Source: Laspinema sp963821735
GTDB lineage: Bacteria > Cyanobacteriota > Cyanobacteriia > Cyanobacteriales > Laspinemataceae
Reading direction: 5' to 3'
NCBI GenBank assembly: GCA_963821735.1
Contig: CAWGFK010000002.1
Span: 186,001-250,000 of the forward strand
DNA: 64,000 bases
Of the stretch, positions 47,257 to 58,511 are shown piece by piece. Within the stretch, counting starts at the first letter, position 1. Each line of letters begins with the position of its first letter. The notes beneath the pieces are model-generated. The model was not told the origin of the DNA. It did no database searches and saw only the letters and a list, made by a program, of their open reading frames with translations. The position numbers and the translations under genes are program-made.

Positions 47257-48615
47257 GTGGCTGAACCCTTAAACTTCCAAGGCTATAGCGATCGCCTCCC
47301 CCCGCAAAATATCGATGCGGAAGAAAGTATTTTAGGCGGAATTCTCCTCGACCCAGAGGCCATCACCCGAGTCCTAGACCGTCTGCCTCCTGATGGATTT
47401 TCTATCAACGCCCATCAACAGATTTACAAAGCGGCCATTGCCCTCCATTTCCAAGGCAAAGCCACAGATTTAATGACCGTCACCAGTTGGTTAGCCGACC
47501 ATAAACTCCTCGAACAAGTCGGCGGACAAAGCAAACTGGCCCAACTCGTAGAACGCACAGTTTCGGCAGTCAATATCGACCAATATGCCGAACTGGTGGT
47601 GGATAAATATATGCGACGCAAATTAATTCAAGGCGGACATAAAGTCGCTGAGTTAGGATTTGATACTACCACGGAACTCGCTATCCTCCTGGACAAGGCA
47701 GAACAAACCATTTTTAGCCTCACCCAGGACCGTCCTCAACAGGGTTTAGTTTCCATTTCAGAAACCCTAATTCACACCTTTGAAAACATCGAAATCCATC
47801 AACAAGGGTTAGCGTTACCGGGGTTAACTTGTGGGTTTTATGACTTAGATGCCATGACCGGAGGATTGCAGCGGTCTGATTTAATTATTATAGCTGGGAG
47901 ACCGGCGATGGGGAAAACCAGTTTTGCCTTAAACCTCGGGCGGAATATTGCTGAATTCCATAAATTACCTGTGGCGGTATTTAGCCTAGAAATGTCCAAG
48001 GAACAACTGGTGCAACGGATGCTATCTGGGGAAGCGGGGATTGAGAGTAATCGACTGCGATCGGGACGGATTGCTCAGAATGAATGGGAAGCCTTAAGTA
48101 TTGCGATCGGGAATCTCTCGGAGTTACCTCTGTTTATTGATGATACCCCCAATATTACGATTACCGATATTCGGTCCAAATGTCGGCGACTGCAAGCGGA
48201 ACAGGGGGGAAAAATGGGATTGATTCTGCTGGATTATTTGCAGTTGATGGAAGGCAGTAGTCCGGATAATCGGGTGCAAGAGTTATCCAGAATTACCCGA
48301 GGTTTGAAACAATTAGCGCGGGAATTAAATGTGCCAATTATTACTTTATCCCAACTGAGTCGTGGGGTAGAAGCGCGGACTAATAAACGTCCGATGATGT
48401 CAGATTTACGCGAATCAGGTTCGATTGAACAAGACTCGGATATTGTTGTCATGCTCTATCGTGAAGAGTATTATAATCCGGATACTCCAGATCGAGGAAT
48501 TGCGGAAGTGATTATTACCAAGCATCGGAATGGACCCACTGGGACGATTAAGTTGCTCTTTGACCCGCAGTTTACCAAGTTTAAAAATTTGGCAAGACCC
48601 CAACAACATTATTAA
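47257..48615 (+). CDS. dnaB: Replicative DNA helicase DnaB
   Basis: A 452-residue hexameric 5'-3' helicase at the replication fork. The N-terminal domain contains LPPQNIDAEESILGGILLDPEAITRV. The RecA-like core has Walker A AGRPAMGKTSFALN, H1a/Walker B GLILLDYLQLM, DnaB motif H3 (ITLSQLSRGVEARTNKRPMMSDLRESGSIEQDSDIVVMLYR) and a C-terminal arginine-finger region (ITKHRNGPTGT). No intein is present, which is worth noting because cyanobacterial dnaB often carries one. The start is GTG. Confidence 0.96.
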   Translation: MAEPLNFQGYSDRLPPQNIDAEESILGGILLDPEAITRVLDRLPPDGFSINAHQQIYKAAIALHFQGKATDLMTVTSWLADHKLLEQVGGQSKLAQLVERTVSAVNIDQYAELVVDKYMRRKLIQGGHKVAELGFDTTTELAILLDKAEQTIFSLTQDRPQQGLVSISETLIHTFENIEIHQQGLALPGLTCGFYDLDAMTGGLQRSDLIIIAGRPAMGKTSFALNLGRNIAEFHKLPVAVFSLEMSKEQLVQRMLSGEAGIESNRLRSGRIAQNEWEALSIAIGNLSELPLFIDDTPNITITDIRSKCRRLQAEQGGKMGLILLDYLQLMEGSSPDNRVQELSRITRGLKQLARELNVPIITLSQLSRGVEARTNKRPMMSDLRESGSIEQDSDIVVMLYREEYYNPDTPDRGIAEVIITKHRNGPTGTIKLLFDPQFTKFKNLARPQQHY

Positions 48616-48785
48616 GCCGATTGACCCGATGCAATCCTCAAAAAATATGAGCGTCACCGACACTTTATCTCTAACTTTAGAACGGATTTACCATTACTGT
48701 AACCGTTAAATAGCTCTTTGGATTAACCCTGATTGAAGGGGGAAAATTGTTTCCCCCATTAGAGGCGATCGCCTCCAACTTTCCC

Positions 48786-51700
48786 CTAAATCATCACAAC
48801 ATCTGCCGGAGTAATCATCGACGCCTCCACATTATTCAAAACCACCAGAAGTTCACTGCCTACAGAAATATTAGTCACTCCGGTTCCCTGAGTAATACTC
48901 AATTGCTCTGTGGTTAATCCCTCTGCCAATCCAATGCGGTCAATTCCGACCTCAAAATCAACCACGAGGTTAATGCCATCCCCTTCTCGGAAGACAAAGA
49001 TATCCGCTCCGGTTCCGCCAATTAAACTATCATTCCCCAAGTCTCCCCAGAGGACATCATTGCCATTCCCTCCGTTGAGAATATCGTTCTCTTTCCCCCC
49101 ACGCAGAGTATCATTATCCTCCCCGCCAAACAGGGTATCATCACCCTGATTTCCATTTAAGAAATCATTGCCATTGCCTCCGCAGAGGACATCATTATCA
49201 TTGTCTCCAAAGAGGAAATCATCCCCTTCTTGTCCATAGAGAATGTCATTTTGTTTGCCGCCATGCAGGGTATCATTGCCATCCCATCCAAATAGAGTGT
49301 CATCCCCACGATTGCCATTTAAAAAATCATCTCCGTCCCCTCCCCATAACCAATCATTATCGTTATCCCCAAACAGCGTATCATTCCCATCAAATCCGAG
49401 TAAGGTATCATTTTCCTTACCCCCATGCACTAAATCATTGCCAAAACTAGCATCAATATAATCATTGCCAGTATTGCCGTGGAGCGTATCATTTCCCATC
49501 CCCCCATAGATGTTGTCATCCCCTCCTAATCCCAGGAGAAAATCATCGCTTGCTGTGCCGAAAACAACTTCTCCAGTCTCAGTGCCAAAAAAGGGATTGA
49601 CACCACCGGAATAGAGCGTATCGGCAACCGGATTGGGTCCGGGAAAGACCATAAATCCCTGACAAGCACCCGCTTCAGGGAGGCTAAAATCTCGGTTAGA
49701 AGAGTCAACTGGGGGAGAATCAACTGGGGGAGAATCAACGTCAGGAGAGTCACTAGGAGGCAGAGATTCAGGCAAAATTGGACCAGAGACAATAATCCCT
49801 GAACCTGGTGGGGTATCTGTGGGGGGTGGCGGTGGCGGTGGGGAAGTGATGGTGGCAGTAATGGGAAAGTTAAAGGGATTTTCAGTGTTGTTGTTCGTGA
49901 TAAATTGTAACTCTCCCAAGGGAGTGCCGACTTCCGTAGCATCGAGTTGGACTTGAAAGGTGGCTTCACTATTAGCGGCAAGGGTTGAGGGAAATGTTCC
50001 CACTAAACTAAAGGAATCAGGGAGTTGTAAGTCGGATAAAGTAACTTCACTACTATTGGGATTTCTGAGGGTAAAGGTGGTGGTGAGTGCTTCGGTGACT
50101 TCTGTCGTACCCAGGTTGACGGCGGTGGTTGTATCATCAGCGACTTCGGTGGTTCCTAGGAAGACTTGAATGGGTAACTCTGATTCAACTGGAATTCCTA
50201 ATTCGTAAGCCCCAATATCGGCGACTGCTGTTCCATTTTCATCCCCATCAAAGGGGCGAGTTTGTCCCCGTTGATCTGTGGCGGGTGCTACTGCGTTATT
50301 TCCCGCATCAATGGCAGGACTTCCGGGTAATAAGGGGTGAATTAGGAATCCATTTATTTCCTGTAGCGGTCCTAATAGGGGGTCGGCGATCAGGACATTA
50401 GCGGTAATATTTACATCTTGAGAGGCATTAGGATTTTTAGCTGGGAATTGAATATTATTCCCACCATCGTTAAATTGAGACCCCGTTTGTTGTTTAACAT
50501 TAAACCCATTCACGCCTACATTATTAGCAACAATCGTATTCGTGAGAGTGGTATTAGTTCCCCCTCCCCAAAACCCTCCTCCTTGGAATCCAGCCACGTT
50601 ATTGGCGATGGTAGAGTTTAAAATATTGACCGTATAGCCATCGCGAATATTAATAGTGATGCCACCTCCTAACCCCTGAGTCGTGTTGGCTAATTCGGCG
50701 CGGTTTTCAGAAAATGTGGTATTCACTAGGTCCAGATTGGTGCGTTCCCCAACCCATAACCCTCCTCCCTGACTTTCCGCTTGGTTATTAGCAAAGGTGG
50801 TATTGTTAATTCTTACGTCCCCATTTCCGAGACGCAAACCGCCACCGAGAGCATCTCCCTGGGCATTGGTAATCACCTGATTGTTGAGGATTTTACTATC
50901 TTCAATTACCATGCGATCGCCATCATAAACATAGAGAAAGAGTCCTCCCCCTTGTCCAGACCCTCGATTGCCTTCAAATCGACTACTGCGGATAATAATC
51001 TCCCCAGATGTATCCGCATTAGTGGTTTCTGAAGCGCCATCGGTATAAATCGCCCCCCCATATCCCATCGTATTTTGATTTAAGATACCTCCGGCGGTTG
51101 AATCGTTATTGATAAATACAGAATCTTCTACCGTCAAGGCACTTAATAAGCTATTAATAGCCCCGCCGTTAATCCCTTTATTGTTGTTGAATGTACTGCC
51201 AAGGACTGAGGTATTGCTCACGCTTTTGATGGCAATTGCACCTCCCCCTCGTGCACTGTTAGTTTGGGTGGCATCATTGCCATCAAAAGTAGAATTTAGA
51301 ATGGTGTTGGTGCTTCTAAATCCCGCAAAAATTGCCCCGCCCCCTTCTCCTGTAGCAACGTTATTCCTAAAGGTACTATTTTCAACGGTTAGAGTGCTGC
51401 GACTGGCGGTGTGAATGCCTCCACCTGCACCTAATTCTCCAGTTCCTGTCGCTTTTCCGTCGGCGATGACCAGATTTTTCAGGGTAACAGTGCTGGGAAC
51501 AAAAGTAGTATTTTCTTTAACAAAGAAAACTCGACTGGCATTATTCCCACTAATCGTAATTCCGGGAGCATTTGCACCATCAATAGTGAGGTCTTTATTG
51601 AGTTCTAATTGACCGCTAGTCAGGGTAATGGTTTGATTGGCTAGATTGGGGTCAAATAGGATGGTATCTCCCCCTTGTGCAGAGGCGATCGCATTTCTTA

Positions 51701-52382
51701 AAGACCCCGCCCCACTATCATTGGCATTGGTCACTGTGAGAATTGCCAAGACTCCCGAATAGGCAATCATCGCCTCGGGTTTGAATGCCAAGGGTGCGGT
51801 TATTTCTCCCGTTCTAAAGGCTAAATTCCAGTTTCCTCCCCGTTCTGGATTGCCCGTAATATCGACAGATGCGGCAATATTAATCCCCGTTAATTCACTC
51901 AAGTTTGTGACAAATTCTGCACCGATTCCGGCTGCCACTTGACATCCATAAAGGAACAGATTCCCTTGGGGAATCACTGCTTTGGACCAAGACTGCAAAA
52001 GGGAGTGATACTGGGCTAAATTCTCCCGGGATAAGATGACATTCCCCAGTTGGAGAGAACCGGGACTGCCGTGGGAAATAATATGAATTGAGCCTACGGT
52101 TTGTCCCCGAACAGCTAGACTGTGTAAAACCTGGGTAATTTGCTGAACTCCATCGGCTAAGTCATCTAACACGATCGCCTGGACATTTTCCCAGACTCCC
52201 TGGAGTAAATCTTGATAATTTTCGACCTGGGAATCGATGAAAACTAGAGTTTGTGATAGAGGCATTGCGCCCTTAGCTGGGATTCTAATCCAATCAAAAT
52301 TAATCGTCATCTGGACTACTCCAAAACTTATTTTTTGGGTAGATACCAGCCCTGATGGAGAGAAGCGCTCTCTTGAAAACAT
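48786..52382 (-). CDS. Large secreted protein: DUF4347, beta-helix repeats, RTX calcium-binding repeats
   Basis: A 1,198-residue protein. Residues about 40-210 form a DUF4347 domain (LVFIDSQVENYQDLLQGV, IHIISHGSPGSLQLG, FLYGCQVAAGIGAEFVTNL, GNPERGGNWNL) carrying a His and Cys spaced as in caspase-like folds. Residues 215-760 form a right-handed beta-helix with polymorphic outer-membrane-protein-type repeats (GGAIFAGFRS, NNKGINGGAINS, GGGLWVGERT). A beta-sandwich and Pro/Asp/Ser linker follow, then about ten RTX nonapeptides (GGxGNDxLx) at about 960-1130. No Sec signal; RTX proteins leave by type I secretion. The true start may be one of the Met codons at residues 25 or 40. Confidence 0.88.
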   Translation of the reverse strand: MFSRERFSPSGLVSTQKISFGVVQMTINFDWIRIPAKGAMPLSQTLVFIDSQVENYQDLLQGVWENVQAIVLDDLADGVQQITQVLHSLAVRGQTVGSIHIISHGSPGSLQLGNVILSRENLAQYHSLLQSWSKAVIPQGNLFLYGCQVAAGIGAEFVTNLSELTGINIAASVDITGNPERGGNWNLAFRTGEITAPLAFKPEAMIAYSGVLAILTVTNANDSGAGSLRNAIASAQGGDTILFDPNLANQTITLTSGQLELNKDLTIDGANAPGITISGNNASRVFFVKENTTFVPSTVTLKNLVIADGKATGTGELGAGGGIHTASRSTLTVENSTFRNNVATGEGGGAIFAGFRSTNTILNSTFDGNDATQTNSARGGGAIAIKSVSNTSVLGSTFNNNKGINGGAINSLLSALTVEDSVFINNDSTAGGILNQNTMGYGGAIYTDGASETTNADTSGEIIIRSSRFEGNRGSGQGGGLFLYVYDGDRMVIEDSKILNNQVITNAQGDALGGGLRLGNGDVRINNTTFANNQAESQGGGLWVGERTNLDLVNTTFSENRAELANTTQGLGGGITINIRDGYTVNILNSTIANNVAGFQGGGFWGGGTNTTLTNTIVANNVGVNGFNVKQQTGSQFNDGGNNIQFPAKNPNASQDVNITANVLIADPLLGPLQEINGFLIHPLLPGSPAIDAGNNAVAPATDQRGQTRPFDGDENGTAVADIGAYELGIPVESELPIQVFLGTTEVADDTTTAVNLGTTEVTEALTTTFTLRNPNSSEVTLSDLQLPDSFSLVGTFPSTLAANSEATFQVQLDATEVGTPLGELQFITNNNTENPFNFPITATITSPPPPPPPTDTPPGSGIIVSGPILPESLPPSDSPDVDSPPVDSPPVDSSNRDFSLPEAGACQGFMVFPGPNPVADTLYSGGVNPFFGTETGEVVFGTASDDFLLGLGGDDNIYGGMGNDTLHGNTGNDYIDASFGNDLVHGGKENDTLLGFDGNDTLFGDNDNDWLWGGDGDDFLNGNRGDDTLFGWDGNDTLHGGKQNDILYGQEGDDFLFGDNDNDVLCGGNGNDFLNGNQGDDTLFGGEDNDTLRGGKENDILNGGNGNDVLWGDLGNDSLIGGTGADIFVFREGDGINLVVDFEVGIDRIGLAEGLTTEQLSITQGTGVTNISVGSELLVVLNNVEASMITPADVVMI

Positions 52383-53209
52383 CAGCCCCTCATTTTTTGC
52401 GCGCTTTTCTCCTTAATATTTCTTCACCCGCATTGAGAGAAAACCGGATTCTCTGGGGAAAGCTTATGGGAAGGCATCCCGACTTTTAAGGTTTTTCTAT
52501 TTTGATTGATATTTCTCCAATGACAACTAAAAGATAAAACAGCAGCATAACTTAACTAATATCATACATTTTGATATTAGGCTCTAACAGTTTTAAGTTT
52601 AAGTCACTCAACCCTAGGAAATAAATGTCCTGTGGTTTCAGTTGAAATTGGCGAGATAAAATAAATATTATGGTTGAATTTATAAAAATAACCCGTCACC
52701 CCAGGATTGGAACACTCTGAAAACCCTCTAAACTTGAGAGTTTCCAATGGGCAGTTTTGCTCTGGTTAAAAAATAACCCTAGATAGAACAAAGGAGGAGT
52801 CTAGACTCCTCCTTCAATCCGAAAAAGTTTGAGAGACCTAACCCGACTTCCAGCAAAATTTAGGGATGCTTCTCTTCAGCTAAACGGAAGTGCGATCGCC
52901 CCTTTGGGAAACACTACCGTCATGACTACCCTCAGCTTGACTTGGGGCCTGAATTAAAAGTTCCCCTGAAGGGGGTTGGATGCCTTAAAACACTCCAGAA
53001 AAAACGGACCTAAATTCCCGCTTCTCCTCCTTATACCCCTATCCCTATCGACGGATTGTCCCAATCTAGCCTTTCTAAAATTGGCTGAAAAAACCGGACC
53101 CCCAATCAGTACAGGGGTCTCTCTCCCTGGGCGCTGCTGCGCCTACCCTGATCCCGAGTCTCGCCCGTCACCGAATCATGCCTCACCCTGCTTGTACGGT
53201 TTATACGAA
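52383..53209. other. Intergenic spacer upstream of groEL
   Basis: About 830 bp. There is no gene with coding character and no member of the four dispersed repeat families. A groES gene, often upstream of groEL, is absent. The last stretch leads to the CIRCE operator. Confidence 0.5.
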
Positions 53210-53236
53210 TTAGCACTCTGCACCATAGAGTGCTAA
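53210..53236 (+). promoter_or_regulatory. CIRCE operator (HrcA binding site)
   Basis: TTAGCACTC, nine bases, GAGTGCTAA: a perfect match to the CIRCE consensus, 35 bp before the groEL start codon. HrcA represses from this site under non-stress conditions, as established for cyanobacterial chaperonin genes. Confidence 0.95.
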
Positions 53237-53271
53237 ATTTTCTATTTGGAGCAGATTGAGTAACCGACACT

Positions 53272-54960
<1,689 letters not shown>

Positions 54961-55274
54961 TCCCTGGGTTTTAAACCACAGATTTCACAGATTTTCACAG
55001 AAGATAGATTTTGACAGAAGGAAGAGTTGGAGGGGTGTTGCACTCGTCTAACTCTTTTTTTTTATCGCAAGATGGGGCTGCCGTGATGGTGGATGAGATA
55101 CCATTTGCCACCCATGTTTTCAAAGAGGTTGGTGGCGTTGGAGAGGGATTGGTTTTTCCGTCCGCTGCTGGTTTGGGTGACTTTTTCGATGAGGATGATA
55201 TAGGCTAGGTTGCCGATGGAATCGCTGGCGGTAATTTGGATTTCAATTTCTAGTCCAGAGGCGCAAAAGAACAT

Positions 55275-55735
55275 AACTAGCTATAATCAGAGGGAGAGGC
55301 AGAGGAACCCCTATTAGGAGCCACGCCCAGGTTTTATCTCGACTGAATCAATCATGCCTACTCCAAAAGCCAAAGTCTTTACAGTATCTTCAAGGCAGTA
55401 TCGGTTACTAGAACAAATATCGAGCCGGACAACTAATCCACATCTATTAGTACAAAGGGCCAAATTAGTCTTGTTGGCGGCTGATGGAGTTAATAACACC
55501 GAAATTTCTGAGCAATTGCAACTGAACCGGAATCAAGTCCGGATGTGGCGCGCACGATGGGCTGATGCCGCATCCAGACTAGAGATAGCAGAAACCCCAG
55601 AAACTAGCGATCAAAAATTAATTCAACTGATTATAGATGTTTTAAGCGATCAACCCCGTCCAGGTAAGCCCGCCACATTTACAACAGTAGAAGATATTGT
55701 CCAAATTGTTGCATTTGCCTGTGAACTAGGGTGGT
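55275..55735 (+). mobile_element. IS630-family insertion sequence remnant
   Basis: About 460 bp inserted in the NTF2-like gene, retaining the 5' region and transposase N-terminus but missing the DDE catalytic part. The sequence before the transposase (CATAACTAGCTATAATCAGA) may be the left end. TA dinucleotides at both junctions fit IS630/Tc1 target choice, but the exact ends cannot be fixed. Confidence 0.75.
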
Positions 55736-55740
55736 GGTGA
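55354..55740 (+). pseudogene. IS630-family transposase, N-terminal fragment
   Basis: 128 residues containing the paired helix-turn-helix DNA-binding domain (LLVQRAKLVLLAADGVNNTEISEQLQLNRNQVRMWRARW) and the linker to the catalytic domain (QPRPGKPATFTTVEDIVQIVAFACEL). IS630 transposases continue from here with a DDE domain, but here the sequence runs into host gene DNA and stops (GWW). Confidence 0.85.
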
Positions 55741-55991
55741 CTGTGAAGATTTTTTGCCAGGAGGGGCGGATTTCTTCCCATCCTTTGAGGATTTTGCGTC
55801 CGGGATGGATGCAGAGGGTGTTGATGCCTTTGGACCAGATTTCGCTCATGGCTTCCATGTCTTTAGTCTGAAAGGCTCGATAAAAGGCGAGGTTGGCTTC
55901 GAGGACGGCAGGTTCGGCGGTCATGGGTTGGCGAATAACGGGTGATTTTGATTTATTGTAGGGAAAACAATGCTTTGATGAGTTTACTTTG

Positions 55992-57014
55992 ATGCCGCTA
56001 CCTGAATCAAGCCGACTGCAACTGACTGAGGATTTGACGATTTGCCGTGTTTTAAATGGGATGTGGCAGGTGTCCGGTGCCGATGGACGGATTCATCCCC
56101 AACGGGCAGTCACCTCGATGTTTGACTATCTGGATGCGGGATTCACGACTTGGGACCTGGCAGATCATTATGGTCCTGCGGAGGATTTTATTGGGGAATT
56201 TCGTCGCCAGTTGGCTGAAAAACGCGGGGAATCGGCCCTGGCAACTGTTCAAGCGTTTACGAAATCGGTGCCGAGACCGGGTAAAATGACTCGGCAATTG
56301 GTGGAAAAAAATATCGATATTTCCCGCCAACGCATGGGGGTGGATGCGTTGGATTTGATGCAGTTCCATTGGTGGGATTATCAAGATAACAATTATTTAG
56401 ATGCCTTGAAGTATATGGCGGAACTTCAGGCGGAGGGGAAAATTAAGCATTTAGCCCTGACGAATTTTGATACGGAACATCTGGCAATTATTGTCGAGCA
56501 GGGGATTAAAATTGTCTCGAATCAGGTACAATTTTCGATTTTAGACCGCCGTCCGGAACAGCAGATGGTGCCGTTTTGTTTGGAACATGGGATTAAGTTA
56601 TTGGCCTATGGAACTTTAGGTGGGGGTTTACTCTCTGAACGGTATTTAGGACAGCCGGAGCCGAATTCTGGAGTTTTACAGACGGCTTCGTTGAAGAAGT
56701 ATAAAAATATGCAATTGGCTTGGGGAGATTGGAGTTTATTTCAGGAATTGTTACAAACTCTTGAGACAATTGCTAATCAATATCAAGTGACGATCGCCAA
56801 TGTTGCGGTGCGATATGTTCTGGAAAATCCAGCGGTAGCGGGTGCGATTGTGGGGACAAGATTGGGGGTAGCTGAACATATTCAAGCCAATTCACAGGTG
56901 TTTGAGTTTAGCTTGACTGCGGCGGATGTTCAAAAAATTGATGGGGTTTGCGATCGCGCCCGGAATTTGTTGGCATTAATTGGCGACTGTGGGGATGAAT
57001 ATCGCCGCCGTTAA
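55992..57014 (+). CDS. Aldo/keto reductase
   Basis: A 340-residue (beta/alpha)8 NAD(P)H-dependent oxidoreductase. It shows the AKR catalytic Tyr context FTTWDLADHYGPAEDFIGE (Asp, Tyr), the family strand LDLMQFHWWDYQDNNY (His region), HLALTNFDTEHL and VSNQVQFSILDRRP, and the C-terminal cofactor segment ENPAVAGAIVGTRLGVAEHIQ. The ATG at 55992 is taken rather than a TTG one codon earlier. The substrate is not predictable. The 68 bp before the start separate it from the divergent, broken NTF2-like gene. Confidence 0.92.
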   Translation: MPLPESSRLQLTEDLTICRVLNGMWQVSGADGRIHPQRAVTSMFDYLDAGFTTWDLADHYGPAEDFIGEFRRQLAEKRGESALATVQAFTKSVPRPGKMTRQLVEKNIDISRQRMGVDALDLMQFHWWDYQDNNYLDALKYMAELQAEGKIKHLALTNFDTEHLAIIVEQGIKIVSNQVQFSILDRRPEQQMVPFCLEHGIKLLAYGTLGGGLLSERYLGQPEPNSGVLQTASLKKYKNMQLAWGDWSLFQELLQTLETIANQYQVTIANVAVRYVLENPAVAGAIVGTRLGVAEHIQANSQVFEFSLTAADVQKIDGVCDRARNLLALIGDCGDEYRRR

Positions 57015-57193
57015 CCCCGGGGGCAAATTTGGGGGGGTTCGGAAATCCTCAACCCCTAAACTATAGCCGAATCCAGGGTCTTGTCCCCCTCTAAAATGGC
57101 GGATTACCCTCCTGATGCGAGTTCAAAATCCTCAGTCTCGGACCGCGCAAATAGGTTAGAATACAAAGGCGAATCTGATAATTTCTCTTAAAC

Positions 57194-58318
57194 ATGACAG
57201 GAACTAAGGTAACGTTTGCCAAAAATAAGGGGTTCTGGAAAGAACTCAACCGTCGAGTTGAAGCCTATTTTCAGGCGGAAAACATCCCCAAACGCGATTG
57301 TCCACAGATGTATCTGAAAACCCTAACTCTCGTTTTGTGGATGGTTGGGGCTTACAGTTTTACGCTGTTTGGTCCGGCTGGAATGGGCTTTAAAATTCTG
57401 GGCTGTATGGTTTTCGCCGCAGGATTGGCCGGTTTTGCATTTTGTGTGGGTCATGATGCCAATCACGGCGGTTATTCTAATCATAAATGGTTGAATAAAG
57501 CGCTGGGATTAACCTACGATGCGATCGGTTTGTCGAGTTATTTATGGAAGTTCCGCCACAACTACCTCCATCACACCTATACCAATATTCTGGGCCACGA
57601 TGTGGAAATTCATGGGGATGGATTAGTCAGAATGTCCCCGGATATGCCTCACAAATGGTATCATAAATTCCAACATTTGTTTATTTGGTTTATTTATCCC
57701 CTCATTCCAGTATATTGGTCGTTTTGCGATGTGCAAATTATTTTGTTCAAGCGCAAATATCATGACCATGTGGTTCCGACCCCTTCCCCGATGACTCTGG
57801 CAACCTTGCTGGGGGGTAAGTTGGTTTGGTTGGGTCTGTTTATCGGAATTCCTCTGGCCGTTGGATACAGTCCCTTAACGGTCATCGGCGGTTTCCTTCT
57901 GACTTATTTTACCTACGGAGCGATCATCTGTGAGGTATTTATGATGGCTCATGTGATGGATACCGCTGAATTTATTACGCCGGATGCTGAACAGAACCAT
58001 GTAGATGATGAATGGGCAATTTTTCAGGTTCGCACGACCGTCGATTTTGCACCTAACAATCCATTTTGTACTTGGTATATGGGAGGATTGAATTTTCAAG
58101 TCGTCCATCATTTATATCCCCATATTTGTCACATTCATTATCCTGAGCTTTCCAAGATTTTGATGGGTGTTTGTGAAGAATTTGGGGTTAAATATCAAAT
58201 TCATGAAACCTTAACCGGGGCCATGATTTCTAATTACAATTGGTTAAAAGCAATGAGCGTTCCGCCAAAACCTCTGGCTACCCCTACTCGTGAGTTAGCC
58301 AGTAATTTGGCAAAATAA
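57194..58318 (+). CDS. desD: Acyl-lipid fatty acid desaturase, Delta-6 (DesD-like)
   Basis: A 374-residue membrane desaturase with four helices and the three histidine boxes: HDANHGG (first), HNYLHHTYTN (second) and QVVHHLYPH (third, Q-x-x-HH as in front-end desaturases). The overall pattern, including NHGGYSNHKW, DVEIHGDGLVRMSP and DEWAIFQVRTTVDFAPNN, follows Spirulina/Synechocystis DesD closely. This enzyme makes gamma-linolenic or stearidonic acid. The third box has QVVHH where DesD has QTVHH. A terminator-like hairpin follows 60 bp downstream. Confidence 0.87.
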   Translation: MTGTKVTFAKNKGFWKELNRRVEAYFQAENIPKRDCPQMYLKTLTLVLWMVGAYSFTLFGPAGMGFKILGCMVFAAGLAGFAFCVGHDANHGGYSNHKWLNKALGLTYDAIGLSSYLWKFRHNYLHHTYTNILGHDVEIHGDGLVRMSPDMPHKWYHKFQHLFIWFIYPLIPVYWSFCDVQIILFKRKYHDHVVPTPSPMTLATLLGGKLVWLGLFIGIPLAVGYSPLTVIGGFLLTYFTYGAIICEVFMMAHVMDTAEFITPDAEQNHVDDEWAIFQVRTTVDFAPNNPFCTWYMGGLNFQVVHHLYPHICHIHYPELSKILMGVCEEFGVKYQIHETLTGAMISNYNWLKAMSVPPKPLATPTRELASNLAK

Positions 58319-58380
58319 ATTCACTCCCTCTGACTCAACCAATCCTCGCCTGATTTTGATGAGGTAAAAGGAGAAAAATC

Positions 58381-58412
58381 AAGGAGGTGGGCAATGCCCA
58401 CCTTACTCCTTT
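58381..58412 (+). terminator. Terminator after the desaturase gene
   Basis: The hairpin AAGGAGGTGGGC/GCCCACCTTACTCCTT has loop AAT and is followed by T-rich DNA. Confidence 0.75.
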
Positions 58413-58511
58413 TCTCTCTTGAATTAGGGGAAATTTATGAATTGACCCGAGTCTGAATCGGGCGATGGAATTAGAAACCAATTTAACCCAAAAGTAAGAG
58501 GAATACTGAGG

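Larger units (their letters stand above)
55062..55924 (-). pseudogene. NTF2/SnoaL-like (DUF4440) gene split by an IS630 remnant
   Basis: The N-terminal part (55924 to about 55736) reads MTAEPAVLEANLAFYRAFQTKDMEAMSEIW..HPGRKILKGWEEIRPSWQKIFTVTT. The C-terminal part resumes near 55260 with LEIEIQITASDSIGNLAYIILIEKVTQ..NATNLFENMGGKWYLIHHHGSP. Together they make a single NTF2-fold protein of about 130 residues, of the calcium/calmodulin-kinase-association-like type common in cyanobacteria. The interruption is the IS630-type fragment read on the other strand. The gene would be non-functional in this strain. Confidence 0.88.

Noticed and set aside
47257..48615. A DnaB intein, common in cyanobacteria
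   Set aside because: The helicase motifs are contiguous and the 452-residue length is that of an intein-free protein.
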